Source: an uncultured Rivibacter sp. (lineage in GTDB: Bacteria > Pseudomonadota > Gammaproteobacteria > Burkholderiales > Burkholderiaceae). From it: a stretch of 46,447 bases of DNA. The stretch covers positions 1 to 46,447 of the forward strand of contig CAMLNA010000017.1 of NCBI GenBank assembly GCA_946481025.1, given 5' to 3'. Below, piece after piece: positions 8,527 to 24,312 of the stretch (position 1 is the first letter of the stretch; each line of letters starts with the position of its first letter). Below the pieces are notes generated by a model. That model was not told where the DNA came from and searched no databases. It saw only the letters and a program-made list of their open reading frames with translations. The position numbers and the translations under genes are program-made.

Positions 8527-9921
8527 ATGAAGATCGGCCTCTCGACCAAACTTTTCGCCGCGGTGCTGATTCCCTCGGTGCTCGTCGTTGCCGTCGTCAG
8601 CGGTGCCACGCGCTGGAACTTCGAGCGCGGCTTCATCGGCTACCTGAACGGGCTGGCGGCCGAGCGCATGGACTTCGTGGTGCCGCGGCTGGCGGCTGCC
8701 TATGCGCAGCACGGCAATTGGGACTTCCTGCGCGACGACCGGCGCGCCTGGTTCGACCTGCTGCGTCCCGTGGCCGGGCAGGAACTGCCGGTCGGCCAGC
8801 CCGCGACCCACCCGCCGACGCCGCTGCCTTCGGATCTGACCGGCGCCGCGCTGCGGCTGGGCCTCCTGGACGAAGAGGAGCAGTGGGTCACCGGCATCCG
8901 CGAGGTGAGCCCGCTGGCACCACGGCGGCCGGTGCGGGTGCAGGGGCACACCGTCGGCTGGCTGGTGCTGCTGCCGTTCCAGACCGTCGCCGACGGCGGC
9001 GACCAGCGCTTCCAGCAAGGCCAGGCCGAGGCGGCGCTGGGTGTTGCGCTGCTGGCCGTGCTGCTGGCCACCGGCGTGGCCTTGTGGGTCTCGCGGCGGC
9101 TGGCGGCGCCGCTGCGTCGGCTGGCGGCGGCGACGCACCAGCTGGCGGCGAGCCGCTACGAGACCCGCGTGAGCATCGACGGCGACGACGAGGTCGGCCA
9201 GCTCGCGCGTGACTTCAACCATCTTGCGCTCGCGCTGGAGCGCAGCAGCGCATTGCGACGCGAATTCATCGCCGACATCTCGCACGAGCTGCGTACGCCG
9301 CTTTCTGTGCTGCGCGGCGAGATCGAGGCGATGCAGGACGGCGTGCGCCAGCTCGACCGCGCGGGCCTCGATTCGCTGCAGGCCGAAACGACCCAGCTCG
9401 GCAAGCTGGTCGATGACCTCTACGAGCTGGCGCTCTCCGACGCTGGCGCGCTGGCCTACCGCATGGAAGTCCTGGACCTGCGCCCGCTCGTCGAGCGTGT
9501 GGCCGAGCGCCAGCGTCGTGCGATGGAAGCGGGCGGACTGGCGCTGGAGGTGAACCTGCCGCTCGAGCCCTTGCCTTTGGACGCCGACGCGACACGCCTG
9601 CAGCAACTGCTGGCGAACCTGCTGCACAACAGCCGCCGCTACACCGACGCGCCGGGTCGCGTGCGCCTGACTGCGCGCCGCGAGGAGCGGTACGTGCGCA
9701 TCGACCTGGAGGACAGCGCCCCGGGCGTGCCGCCGGAAATGCTGCCGCGGCTCTTCGAGCGCTTCTTCCGCGTCGAAGCCTCGCGCAACCGCGCGACCGG
9801 CGGCGTCGGGTTGGGACTTGCGATCTGCCGCAACATCGTGCAGGCGCACGGGGGCGAGATCGAGGCGACGGCATCGTCGCTCGGCGGGGTCTGCATCACG
9901 GTGCGGCTGCCGTTGGCATAG
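8527..9921 (+). CDS. baeS: Sensor histidine kinase, BaeS-like
   Basis: A 464-residue membrane sensor. An N-terminal transmembrane helix (about residues 8-30), a periplasmic region and a second helix near residue 170 are followed by a HAMP linker, a HisKA domain with [13 protein letters not shown] (phosphorylated His253) and a HATPase domain with [17 protein letters not shown] and GGVGLGLAI. The HisKA sequence is closest to BaeS, the envelope-stress sensor that controls efflux genes in enterics. I place the start at the ATG at 8527 rather than 8431 because it lies directly before the first membrane helix. Divergence from the RND operon suggests control of that pump (inference). Confidence 0.88.
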   Translation: MKIGLSTKLFAAVLIPSVLVVAVVSGATRWNFERGFIGYLNGLAAERMDFVVPRLAAAYAQHGNWDFLRDDRRAWFDLLRPVAGQELPVGQPATHPPTPLPSDLTGAALRLGLLDEEEQWVTGIREVSPLAPRRPVRVQGHTVGWLVLLPFQTVADGGDQRFQQGQAEAALGVALLAVLLATGVALWVSRRLAAPLRRLAAATHQLAASRYETRVSIDGDDEVGQLARDFNHLALALERSSALRREFIADISHELRTPLSVLRGEIEAMQDGVRQLDRAGLDSLQAETTQLGKLVDDLYELALSDAGALAYRMEVLDLRPLVERVAERQRRAMEAGGLALEVNLPLEPLPLDADATRLQQLLANLLHNSRRYTDAPGRVRLTARREERYVRIDLEDSAPGVPPEMLPRLFERFFRVEASRNRATGGVGLGLAICRNIVQAHGGEIEATASSLGGVCITVRLPLA

Positions 9922-9947
9922 GCGCGGACAGCCGCCAGAATCCGGTG

Positions 9948-10628
9948 ATGCCTGGCCCAGTGCTCATCGTGGAAGACGAACCCAAGCTGGCCGCGCTGCT
10001 GGCCGACTACCTGCGCGCGGCGGGCCTTTCGAGCGTGGGCGTGGACAACGGGCTCGAAGCGGTGGACGCGGTGCGCCGGCACGTCCCGGCGGTCGTGCTT
10101 CTCGACCTGATGCTGCCGGGCCGCGACGGCATCGAGGTCTGCCGCGAGCTTCGCACCTTCAGCCGCGTGCCGGTGATCATGATGACGGCGCGGGTCGAAG
10201 AGGTGGACCGGCTGCTCGGCCTTGGGGTCGGTGCAGACGACTACGTCTGCAAACCCTACAGCCCCCGCGAGGTGGTGGCGCGTGTGCAGGCCCAGCTGAG
10301 ACGTCAAGGGTGGGCGGCTGCCTCGCCGGGTGCCGCGCCCCCCGGCCTGCAAGTCGACGATGCGTCGCTGCGTGCCACGCTCAACGGTCGCCTGCTAGAC
10401 CTCACGCCGGCCGAGTTTCGCCTGCTGCGCGCATTGGCACGGCAGCCCGGGCGGGTGTTCTCGCGCGACCAACTGCTCGACCACCTGCACGACGACGTGC
10501 GCGTGGTGACCGACCGTGCCGTCGACAGCCACGTGCGCAACCTGCGCCGCAAGCTCGAAGCCGCCGCCGACGGCGCCGATCCGATCCGCTCCGTCTACGG
10601 CGTCGGTTATGCGTGGGAATGGCCCTAG
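9948..10628 (+). CDS. baeR: OmpR-family response regulator, BaeR-like
   Basis: A 226-residue response regulator. The receiver has the acidic pair in VEDEPKL, phosphoacceptor Asp53 in LLDLMLPG, the switch Thr in MMTAR and Lys in CKPYSPREV. The C-terminal winged helix carries LTPAEFRLL and [15 protein letters not shown] and ends in GVGYAWEWP. The start region is [19 protein letters not shown], close to BaeR. A GTG at 9945 immediately before the ATG is an alternative start. It lies 26 bases after the kinase, so the two are co-transcribed. It probably activates the divergent efflux operon. Confidence 0.9.
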   Translation: MPGPVLIVEDEPKLAALLADYLRAAGLSSVGVDNGLEAVDAVRRHVPAVVLLDLMLPGRDGIEVCRELRTFSRVPVIMMTARVEEVDRLLGLGVGADDYVCKPYSPREVVARVQAQLRRQGWAAASPGAAPPGLQVDDASLRATLNGRLLDLTPAEFRLLRALARQPGRVFSRDQLLDHLHDDVRVVTDRAVDSHVRNLRRKLEAAADGADPIRSVYGVGYAWEWP

Positions 10629-10728
10629 CTGGCGCCTTGCGCTGAGCTTTGCTTGCGCCGGCGCCCCGCAGATGGTCCCCGTGGCACTCCGCTTGCCGGC
10701 GTGATTCGTCGACACGGAAGCAACAGCG

Positions 10729-13104
10729 ATGCATGAGGACACCGTTCGCAGATCGAAGGGCCCCTGGGTGATGAGCTTCCTGCTGGCGGCCCAGGGCGCA
10801 GCCCTGGGCGCCGGCGGCGTGTGGCTCGTGGCCCACGGCGACACCTGGTACTACCTGCTGGCAGGGTTGGGCTCGCTGCTCACGGCCGTGCTGCTGGCGC
10901 GGCGCAGGGCTTCGGCGCTTTGGGCCTATGCGATCCTGCTGGCCGCAACGCTGGGATGGGCCTTGTGGGAGGCAGGGCTGGACTGGTGGCCGCTGGCGGC
11001 CCGGCTCGACGTCTGGTTCGTCCTCGGGCTGATGCTCATGCTGGCGTGGGTGCGCAAGGCGCTGCACGTCGGCGAGCAAACGCGGGGCGGCACCGCGCTG
11101 GCCGTCGTGCTGGTGGCGTGCCTGCTGACGGCGGCAGCCTCCTGGCTGCACGACCCGCGCGCCATCGAGGGTCGCCTGCCCGCGGCGCCGCAGGCGGCCG
11201 GGCCGGCCGATCCGGTGCCCGAGGGCCAGTGGCACGCATATGGCCGCGGCGCGCACGGCCAGCGCTACTCGCCGCTGGCGCAGATCACGCCGCAGAACGT
11301 GCGCGACCTCGAGGTCGCCTGGCACTACCGCACCGGCGACGTTCGTGGCCGCCCGGGCGACCCGAAGGAAACCACCTTCGAAGTGACGCCGTTGAAAGTG
11401 GGGGAGCGGCTCTTCCTGTGCACGCCCCATCAATCGGTGATTGCGCTGGACGCGACCACCGGCAGGGAGCTGTGGCGCCGGGACCTGGCCCTGCCGCAGC
11501 CCCTGGCGCTGCAGCACCTCACCTGCCGCGGCCTGGCATACCAGCCGGCGCGGGGCGGCGCCGGCGGCGTGAACGACGGCTGCACGGCCAGCCTCTTCAT
11601 GCCGACTGCCGATGGCCGCCTGGTGGCGCTGAACCCGGAGACCGGGGCCGACTGCAGCAGCTTCGGCAGGGGCCGGGGGGCGATCGACCTGTGGGCCCAC
11701 ATGCCCAACCGCCGCCCCGGCGCCTACTACGCCACGTCGCCGCCGGTGGTGACGAGCCGGCTGCTGATCGTGGGCGGCACGGTGCTCGACAACGTGTCGG
11801 TGAACGAGCAGTCCGGCGTGATCCGCGCGTTCGACATCGACACCGGCGAGCTGGTCTGGAACTGGGACTCCGGCAACCCCGAGGCCACGGCGCCCATCGC
11901 GCCGGGCCGGCAGTACCTGGCCAACTCACCGAACAGCTGGTCGGTTTCCAGCGTGGACGAGGCGCTCGGCATGGTCTACGTGCCGATGGGCAACCAGCCT
12001 CCCGACCAATGGGGCGGCCGCCGCAGCGAAGCGGTGGAACGGTATTCGTCATCCGTCGTCGCGCTCGACCTCGACACGGGCCGCGTGCGCTGGGTGTTCC
12101 AGACGGTGCACCACGACCTGTGGGACTACGACGTGCCGTCGCAACCGAGCCTGCTGGACCTGCGCGTCGGCGAACGCACCGTGCCGGCCCTGGTGCAGCC
12201 CACCAAGCAGGGCGAGCTCTTCGTGCTCGATCGCCGCGACGGCCGGCCCTTGCTGCCCGTGCGCGAGGTGCCTGCGCCGCAGGGTGCGGCGCTGGGCGAC
12301 CGCACCCATCCGACGCAGCCCCAATCGGCGCTGTCGTTCAGCCCCGCGCCGCTGCGCGGGCGCGACATGTGGGGCGCCACGCCGTTCGACCAGCTCGCCT
12401 GCCGCATCGCGTTCCACCGGCTGCGGTACGAGGGGCGTTTCACGCCGCCGTCCACGCAGGGCACGCTGGTCCATCCGGGCAACTTCGGTGTCTTCAACTG
12501 GGGCAGCATCGCGGTCGATCCGCGCCGGGGCATCGCGTTCACCACGCCCACCTACCTGGCCTTCGTGTCGGAGCTCGTGCCCCGGCCGGACGACAGGACG
12601 CTGCTCGTGCAGGAACGCGGCGAGCGGCCGCCCGGCAGCCTGCCTGCCCTCAACGAAAACTTCGGCGCGCCGTTCGCTTCGAAGATGGAACCCTTCCTGT
12701 CGCCGCTGGGCATTCCGTGCCAGGAGCCGCCGTGGGGCTACGTGGCGGGCGTCGACCTGGCGAAGGGCCACGTCGTCTGGATGCACCGCAACGGCACGGT
12801 GCGCGATCTTGCGCCGGCACCGGTGCCGCTGCGCATGGGCGTGCCGAATCTCGGGGGGCCCGTCGTCACCGCCGGCGGGGTGGCTTTCCTGTCGGGCACG
12901 ATGGACTACTACGTGCGTGCCTACGACGTGACCGACGGGCGCGAACTGTGGAAGCACCGCCTGCCCGCCGGTGGCCAGGCGACGCCCATGACCTACACCG
13001 GGGCCGACGGCCGGCAGTACCTGCTGGTGGCCGCAGGCGGCCACGGGTCGACCGAGACCAAGGCGGGTGATTCGGTCATCGCCTACGCCTTGCCGCGCCG
13101 CTGA
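10729..13104 (+). CDS. gcd: Membrane-bound PQQ-dependent glucose/quinate-type dehydrogenase
   Basis: A 791-residue quinoprotein, close to the 796 residues of E. coli Gcd. Five N-terminal membrane helices occupy residues about 12-140. They are followed by an eight-bladed beta-propeller with tryptophan-docking repeats such as ALDATTGRELWRRD, AFDIDTGELVWNWDSG and ALDLDTGRVRWVFQTVHHDLWDYD. It oxidises glucose, or quinate/shikimate, in the periplasm and passes electrons to ubiquinone. A protein of this length with five helices fits glucose dehydrogenase best, but the quinate/shikimate branch cannot be excluded. No PQQ synthesis genes are in the window. The ATG is preceded by a weak GGAAG. Confidence 0.9.
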   Translation: MHEDTVRRSKGPWVMSFLLAAQGAALGAGGVWLVAHGDTWYYLLAGLGSLLTAVLLARRRASALWAYAILLAATLGWALWEAGLDWWPLAARLDVWFVLGLMLMLAWVRKALHVGEQTRGGTALAVVLVACLLTAAASWLHDPRAIEGRLPAAPQAAGPADPVPEGQWHAYGRGAHGQRYSPLAQITPQNVRDLEVAWHYRTGDVRGRPGDPKETTFEVTPLKVGERLFLCTPHQSVIALDATTGRELWRRDLALPQPLALQHLTCRGLAYQPARGGAGGVNDGCTASLFMPTADGRLVALNPETGADCSSFGRGRGAIDLWAHMPNRRPGAYYATSPPVVTSRLLIVGGTVLDNVSVNEQSGVIRAFDIDTGELVWNWDSGNPEATAPIAPGRQYLANSPNSWSVSSVDEALGMVYVPMGNQPPDQWGGRRSEAVERYSSSVVALDLDTGRVRWVFQTVHHDLWDYDVPSQPSLLDLRVGERTVPALVQPTKQGELFVLDRRDGRPLLPVREVPAPQGAALGDRTHPTQPQSALSFSPAPLRGRDMWGATPFDQLACRIAFHRLRYEGRFTPPSTQGTLVHPGNFGVFNWGSIAVDPRRGIAFTTPTYLAFVSELVPRPDDRTLLVQERGERPPGSLPALNENFGAPFASKMEPFLSPLGIPCQEPPWGYVAGVDLAKGHVVWMHRNGTVRDLAPAPVPLRMGVPNLGGPVVTAGGVAFLSGTMDYYVRAYDVTDGRELWKHRLPAGGQATPMTYTGADGRQYLLVAAGGHGSTETKAGDSVIAYALPRR

Positions 13105-13125
13105 GCGCCACGGCAAGGCGCTCAG
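13101..13125. terminator. Perfect hairpin spanning two convergent stop codons
   Basis: CTGAGCGCC (13101-13109) and GGCGCTCAG (13117-13125) form a nine-pair stem around a seven-base loop. One arm contains the TGA of the dehydrogenase and the other the TGA of the MATE gene. There is no T-run on either side, so its role as a bidirectional terminator is an inference. Confidence 0.45.
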
Positions 13126-14543
13126 ACACGCACCGTCTTCCACCTGCCGCGGGTGAACAGCCACAGCGTGAACAGCCCCACCGAGGTTTCCGAGGCGAAC
13201 ACGGCCCAGAAGACGCCGGTGGCCTGCAGGTCCAGCTGCAGCGCCAGCAGCCACGCCAGCGGGATCTGGATCAGCCAGAAGAACACGAGGTTGATCTTCG
13301 TCGGCGTCACGGTGTCGCCCGCGCCGTTGAAGGCCTGCACCGAGACCATCCACCAGCCGTAGACGAAGTAGGAGTACGACAGGATGCGCAGCCATTCGGC
13401 GCCGATGTCCACCACGGTGCTTTCAGCGGTGAACAGGCCGATCAGCTCGCGCGGGAAGAGGAAGAAGACGATCGACACCGCCACGGTGAACGCCATGTTG
13501 TACCAGCCGATGCGCCACACCGACGCTTCGGCCCGGCCCGGCTCGCCGGCGCCGAGGTTCTGTCCCACCAGCGTGGCTGCGGCGTTGGACATGCCCCAGG
13601 CCGGCATCAGCGTGAACATCATGAGGCGGATGGCGATCGTCGCGCCGGCCACCGCATCGCTGCCGATGGCGGCAAGGATGCGCATGAGGAAGATCCACGC
13701 CGTCATGGCGACGATCATCTGGCCGATGCCGCCGAGCGAGGTGCGCACGATGTGCCACATCGTGCCGGCCTCGACTGCCAGCTGGGCCATGCGGATGCGG
13801 ATGCGCCGGCTTCCGCGCAGCAGGATCCACAGCTGCATCGCCACGCCGGTGCCGCGGCCGATGACCGTGGCGATGGCCGCGCCCTCGACGCCCAGCGCCG
13901 GGATCGGCCCGAGCCCGAAGATCAGGATCGGGTCGAGCACGAGGTTCAGGCCGTTGGCGACCCACAGCACCCGCATGGCCACCGCCGCGTCGCCGGCGCC
14001 GCGGAAGATCGCGTTGCAGACGAACAGCAGCATGATGACGACGTTGCTGCCCAGCATCCACTGCAGGTAGCGCACGCCGTGGGTGAGCGTCCATGCATCG
14101 GCGCCCATCAGCTCCAGCAGCTCGCGTGCGAAGAGGATGCCGCCCGCCGCGAACGGCAGCGAAGCCAGCACGGCGATCCAGATCGCCTGCATGGCGCTGA
14201 CTGCGGCCGCTTCGGGGTCGCCTTCGCCGGTGCGCCGGGCGACGACCGCCGTCACCGCCATCGCGAGGCCGATGCCGACGGCATACAGCAGGAACAGGAA
14301 AGTCTCGGTCAGCCCGACCGTCGCCACTGCGGAAGCGCCGAGCTTGGCGACGAACCAGATGTCCACGACGGCGAAGGTCGACTCGAGCACCAGTTCGAGC
14401 ACCATCGGCACGGCCAGCAGGAACACCGCGCGCCGCAGCGGGATCTTGGTGTAGTCGGCGCCGGTGCCGCGGATCGCGTCGCCGAGTTCGCGCCACAGGG
14501 ATCGGGGCTGCTCAGGGGAAGAGGTTGTTTCCATCGGGTTCAT
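13122..14543 (-). CDS. MATE-family efflux transporter
   Basis: A 473-residue membrane protein with twelve predicted helices, the standard MATE length. It exports drugs or metabolites in exchange for Na+ or H+. Family motifs include FLLAVPMVLELVLESTFAVVD near the start, GLTETFLFLL and VGQNLGAGEPGRAE in the second half. The ATG at 14543 was chosen because GGAG precedes it by five bases; an in-frame extension to 14801 adds a Cys/Arg-rich stretch not seen in MATE proteins. It converges on the glucose dehydrogenase and shares a hairpin with it. Confidence 0.92.
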   Translation of the reverse strand: MNPMETTSSPEQPRSLWRELGDAIRGTGADYTKIPLRRAVFLLAVPMVLELVLESTFAVVDIWFVAKLGASAVATVGLTETFLFLLYAVGIGLAMAVTAVVARRTGEGDPEAAAVSAMQAIWIAVLASLPFAAGGILFARELLELMGADAWTLTHGVRYLQWMLGSNVVIMLLFVCNAIFRGAGDAAVAMRVLWVANGLNLVLDPILIFGLGPIPALGVEGAAIATVIGRGTGVAMQLWILLRGSRRIRIRMAQLAVEAGTMWHIVRTSLGGIGQMIVAMTAWIFLMRILAAIGSDAVAGATIAIRLMMFTLMPAWGMSNAAATLVGQNLGAGEPGRAEASVWRIGWYNMAFTVAVSIVFFLFPRELIGLFTAESTVVDIGAEWLRILSYSYFVYGWWMVSVQAFNGAGDTVTPTKINLVFFWLIQIPLAWLLALQLDLQATGVFWAVFASETSVGLFTLWLFTRGRWKTVRV

Positions 14544-14868
14544 CGGGACTCCGTTGAGGGGATGCGGCTGCGCCGCGCTCGGCTTGCCTTGTGCTGCACG
14601 ACGAACGAGCCTGGCCGGAATCGACATCGGTGAGCGTCCGCACGCGGCCGAGCTTAAGGCAGTGGCCTTCATCGGTTCATGCAGCGCGCGGTTGCATTCG
14701 TTACGAGTTCGCCGCACTTTGAGATCGTGAAGAAATTGACACGTCGCGACGGTGAGACAGGCCCGCAACCGCGGGGCTGCTTTGCCGTTCGGCGGGGTCA
14801 TACTCCGTCGCCGAAACCAGATTCAGGCGGCCTGCCCGACAGGCCGCGCCAACTCCCGCCGTCGTTGC
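14544..14868. other. Intergenic region without recognisable gene
   Basis: These 325 bases separate the divergent MATE and small hypothetical genes. A TTGACA hexamer lies at 14736-14741 on the plus strand, but I find no convincing -10 box at 16-18 bases from it. Reading frames crossing the region are Arg- and Pro-rich and look like noise. Confidence 0.4.
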
Positions 14869-15105
14869 ATGAACATCCAGTACTTCAAGGTCGGTGATCC
14901 CGTATTGATGCGCGCCTCGACCTCCTCCGGCCGACAGAAGCTCGTCGGCGCGCGCGTGGAGGCGGTCATCCCGCCCGGCGTGCGTCCCGGCCTGCTCGGC
15001 TTCGAGTTCAAGGATCAACAGCCTCGAGAAACGCTGAGCTACGTGGTGCAGGCCAATGGGCGCCTGTTCTGGCCGACGGCGCAGTCGCTTTCGGAGTGGT
15101 GCTAG
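14869..15105 (+). CDS. Small hypothetical protein, 78 residues
   Basis: I do not recognise this protein. It starts MNIQYFKVGDPVLMRAS and continues with VEAVIPPGVRPGLLGFEFKD and a short C-terminal YVVQANGRLFWP segment. The alternation of short hydrophobic strands with Gly and Pro suggests a small beta-barrel of SH3 or KOW type, perhaps binding nucleic acid or protein; this is only an impression. No clear ribosome site precedes the ATG. Longer in-frame starts add Arg-rich sequence with no protein-like character. It converges on the giant hybrid kinase. Confidence 0.5.
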   Translation: MNIQYFKVGDPVLMRASTSSGRQKLVGARVEAVIPPGVRPGLLGFEFKDQQPRETLSYVVQANGRLFWPTAQSLSEWC

Positions 15106-15123
15106 ACACTGAGTCGGTGAAAT

Positions 15124-15160
15124 GGCCCCGAATGGGCAGCATGAAGCCGGCTGCGGGGCC
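15124..15160. terminator. Nested hairpin between convergent genes
   Basis: GGCCCC pairs with GGGGCC at the outside, and GCAGC (15136-15140) with GCTGC (15150-15154) inside, with six unpaired bases on one side. It lies between the stop of the small protein and the stop of the hybrid kinase. There is no T-run. Confidence 0.3.
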
Positions 15161-15165
15161 GTCGT

Positions 15166-21885
<6,720 letters not shown>

Positions 21886-21960
21886 CCTGGGCAACCGCCG
21901 GTTCGCGATCTTTCGCGGGCCTTCGAATTCGCCCCAGTCGGCTTCAACACCATGCCGTCC

Positions 21961-22014
21961 CCCGCGCTTTGGGCGCCGTTGCGGCGCGGGCCTAGCCTAT
22001 CAGACCAGGCTAGG
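21961..22014. terminator. Pair of hairpins after the LacI-type gene
   Basis: CCCGCGC (21961-21967) pairs with GCGCGGG (21984-21990), and next to it CCTAGCCT (21991-21998) pairs with AGGCTAGG (22007-22014). The second stem overlaps the regulator stop codon. They fill the 115-base gap before the hybrid kinase on the same strand and probably end or stabilise the regulator mRNA. No T-run is present. Confidence 0.4.
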
Positions 22015-23044
22015 GCAGGTTGTCCCGCAGGAAGATGTCGAGGCGGATGCGTTCCTGGTCCGGCAGGACACGCTCACCCGACAGCGTGGCGAGTGCCAGG
22101 CGGCAGGCGGAGCGGACTTCATGGCCGGCGTCCTGGTTGATCACCGCGTCGGCCACGCCGGACAACAGCGCCTGGCGCGCCTGGGGCGTGAGTTCGTGGC
22201 AGACCCAGACGATCCGGGCCGCCCGGCCGCTGCGTTCGAGTGCGGCCTGGATGCCCCGGTTGCCGGCACCGATGCTGTAGAGCCCGACCAGCCCCGTCTC
22301 GCGCTGCAGCAGCTTGGCCACTGCGGGTTCGGTCCGCGCCGAGAGGTCCTGGCCTTCGATGGGGGGAAGGAGCGTCAGGTGCCGGTACTCGGTGGTCATC
22401 ACCTGCTCGAACCCGAACAGCCGCTCGGCATGATCGCGCAGGGCCCTGCTGCCCATCACGATGCCCACGCTGCCCGTGCGCGAGCCGACGAAGCGCCCCA
22501 GCAGCGAGGCTGCGGTGCGGCCTGCCGTCACGTTGTCGATGCCGACGAAGCGGGCGCGTCTGGAAGACGGGACATCGGACACCAGCGTGACCACGACGAC
22601 GTCGTGGGCCACGAGTTCGTCGATCGCGGCGCGCACGAGCGGATGGTCCTGCCCCATCACCACGACGGCATCGCAGCGGCCCCGCAGGCCGATGAGGTGA
22701 CGCGCCAGCGCGCCGGGAGAGAACACGTCGACGCGCTGCACCACGGCGGTGGCGCGTTGCTCGGCCAGCCAGGGCAGCACGGCGTGCACCTGCTTGTCGA
22801 GCATGTCGACGAAGGTGTTGGTGCCCGAAGGCAGCACGAACACGACACGGGTGCGGCTCTTGCGCGCGAGCCGGGCTGCGGCCGGATCGGGCCGGTAACC
22901 CAGGCGTTCGACGACGGCCCGTACGTGTTCGACGGTGCGCTCCCGCACGCCGGCGCGGCCATGGAGCACGCGATCCACCGTTGCAAGGCTGACCCCTGCA
23001 GCTCGGGCCACGTCGTGCAGGCTGGTGCGAGGCGGGTCGGACAT
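22010..23044 (-). CDS. LacI-family sugar-responsive repressor
   Basis: A 344-residue regulator. The N-terminal helix-turn-helix reads SLHDVARAAGVSLATVDRVLHGR (split here by domain: helix 1 SLHDVARAAGV, recognition helix ATVDRVLHG). The hinge is followed by a periplasmic-binding-protein fold (residues about 60-335) like those of ribose- and inositol-type regulators, so the ligand is probably a sugar or cyclitol. I chose the ATG at 23044, which puts the helix-turn-helix at residue 6; earlier in-frame ATGs exist at 23056 and 23083. It is divergent from an oxidoreductase gene, and a 16-base near-palindrome lies between them. The same palindrome precedes the ABC operon and the epimerase, so this protein is the likely binder. 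Confidence 0.88.
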   Translation of the reverse strand: MSDPPRTSLHDVARAAGVSLATVDRVLHGRAGVRERTVEHVRAVVERLGYRPDPAAARLARKSRTRVVFVLPSGTNTFVDMLDKQVHAVLPWLAEQRATAVVQRVDVFSPGALARHLIGLRGRCDAVVVMGQDHPLVRAAIDELVAHDVVVVTLVSDVPSSRRARFVGIDNVTAGRTAASLLGRFVGSRTGSVGIVMGSRALRDHAERLFGFEQVMTTEYRHLTLLPPIEGQDLSARTEPAVAKLLQRETGLVGLYSIGAGNRGIQAALERSGRAARIVWVCHELTPQARQALLSGVADAVINQDAGHEVRSACRLALATLSGERVLPDQERIRLDIFLRDNLP

Positions 23045-23070
23045 GGGGACTATCATACTGACGCTCAGGA

Positions 23071-23086
23071 TGAGGTGCGCCACTCA
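23071..23086. promoter_or_regulatory. LacI-type operator, site 1 (imperfect)
   Basis: TGAGGTGCGCCACTCA lies in the divergent promoter between the regulator and the first Gfo/Idh gene. It differs from the perfect palindrome at 24193 at two adjacent bases. Its position fits autoregulation of the repressor and control of the oxidoreductase. Assignment to this regulator is inferred from proximity and recurrence. Confidence 0.65.
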
Positions 23087-23138
23087 ACCTGGCATGTGCA
23101 GCACTGTGCGGCACCGGCGCGACATCGGGGGAACCGCC

Positions 23139-24149
23139 ATGAAGCGAGTTGCATGGGGCGTGCTGAGCACCGCCCGGATCGGCACCGATCACGTCGTGCC
23201 GGCGATGCTGGCCAGTCCGCTGGTCGAGCTGCGGGCGATCGCGTCACGCTCCCTCGAGGCGGCGCAGGCGGCTGCGGGATCGCTGGGCATTCCCCAGGCC
23301 TTCGGCTCCTACGAGGAACTCATCGCCGACCCGCATGTCGAGGCGATCTACAACCCGCTGCCCAACCACCTGCACGTGCCACTCACGCTGCAGGCGGCCG
23401 CGGCCGGAAAGCACGTCCTGTGCGAAAAGCCGATCGCGCTCGACGCGGCAGAGGCGATGGCGCTGCGCGAGGCGTCCGGGCGGGTGCTGATCGAGGAGGC
23501 GTTCATGGTGCGCCACCATCCGCAGTGGCAGCGCACGCGCGAGCTGGTCCGTTCGGGCCGCATCGGCGAGCTGCGCGCGATGCAGGTGTTCTTCTCGTAT
23601 TTCAACGACGACCCCGCGAACATCCGCAACCAGCCGGCCACCGGGGGCGGGGCGCTGTACGACATCGGCTGCTACGCCATCCTCGCCGGGCGCTATCTGT
23701 TCGAGTCCGAGCCGCGCCGCTGCGTTGCGCTGGTCGATCGCGACCCGGGCCTGGGTACCGACCGCACGACCAGTGCACTGCTGGACTTCGGCGCGGGCCG
23801 CCAGCTCGCCTTCACCGTCTCGACCCAGAGCTGCCGCTACCAGCGCGTACAGGTGGTGGGCACCAAGGCTCGCGTCGAGGTGCAGATTCCGTTCAATGCG
23901 CCGCGCGGCGGCGCCATGCGGATCGTGGTCGACGACGGCGGCGCCGTCGACGGCAGCGGCGTCACCACCGAAACGCTGCCGGCGGCGGACCAGTACCAGC
24001 TGCAGATCGAGGCGTTCTCGCGCCGCGTTCGCGGCGAGCAGGCCCCGGGTTGGGGCGTGGACGATGCCGTCGCCCAGATGAAGGTCATCGACGCGCTGTG
24101 GCGCTCCGAGCGCAGCGCGCGTTGGGAAGACATCGGTCGCGAGGGCTGA
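23139..24149 (+). CDS. Gfo/Idh/MocA-family oxidoreductase 1
   Basis: A 336-residue NAD(P)-dependent sugar dehydrogenase. The N-terminal Rossmann fold begins WGVLSTARIGTDHVVPA and has the family CEKPIAL motif near residue 95; the C-terminal alpha/beta domain includes GGGALYDIGCYAI. The start resembles the D-xylose dehydrogenase / glucose-fructose oxidoreductase branch, but the substrate cannot be fixed. GGGGGAA precedes the ATG at 23139. The gene is divergent from the LacI-type repressor, with operator site 1 between them, and is followed 43 bases later by operator site 2. Confidence 0.88.
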   Translation: MKRVAWGVLSTARIGTDHVVPAMLASPLVELRAIASRSLEAAQAAAGSLGIPQAFGSYEELIADPHVEAIYNPLPNHLHVPLTLQAAAAGKHVLCEKPIALDAAEAMALREASGRVLIEEAFMVRHHPQWQRTRELVRSGRIGELRAMQVFFSYFNDDPANIRNQPATGGGALYDIGCYAILAGRYLFESEPRRCVALVDRDPGLGTDRTTSALLDFGAGRQLAFTVSTQSCRYQRVQVVGTKARVEVQIPFNAPRGGAMRIVVDDGGAVDGSGVTTETLPAADQYQLQIEAFSRRVRGEQAPGWGVDDAVAQMKVIDALWRSERSARWEDIGREG

Positions 24150-24192
24150 GACGCGCCCCGCGGCGAGCCAAGGGAAACTCCTAGCCCCGGAA

Positions 24193-24208
24193 TGAGGTGC
24201 GCACCTCA
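24193..24208. promoter_or_regulatory. LacI-type operator, site 2 (perfect palindrome)
   Basis: TGAGGTGCGCACCTCA is a perfect 16-base inverted repeat placed 104 bases before the first gene of the double ABC operon. A GC centre and this length are typical for LacI-family sites. Confidence 0.75.
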
Positions 24209-24209
24209 G

Positions 24210-24270
24210 AATCGACCCGAATCGACCGCCCTCGGCGGTCCGTGCAATGCAGTTCAGAAGTCGGCGGTCC
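24210..24270. repeat. Short direct repeats in the operon leader
   Basis: AATCGACCCG (24210-24219) is followed at once by AATCGACCG (24220-24228). TCGGCGGTCC occurs at 24232-24241 and again at 24261-24270. They lie between operator site 2 and the first start codon and could be a second regulator site or leader RNA structure. Confidence 0.4.
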
Positions 24271-24312
24271 CTGAATCGGCTGCGCAAGCGCGGCCAGCGA
24301 AAGGAGCAGCGA

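Noticed and set aside
14736..14764. A promoter for the small hypothetical protein (TTGACA at 14736)
   Set aside because: No acceptable -10 hexamer lies 16-18 bases downstream.
24247..24312. An earlier start (ATG at 24247) for binding protein 1
   Set aside because: It would put 22 mostly basic residues before the signal peptide; the AAGGAG before 24313 fits the later start.
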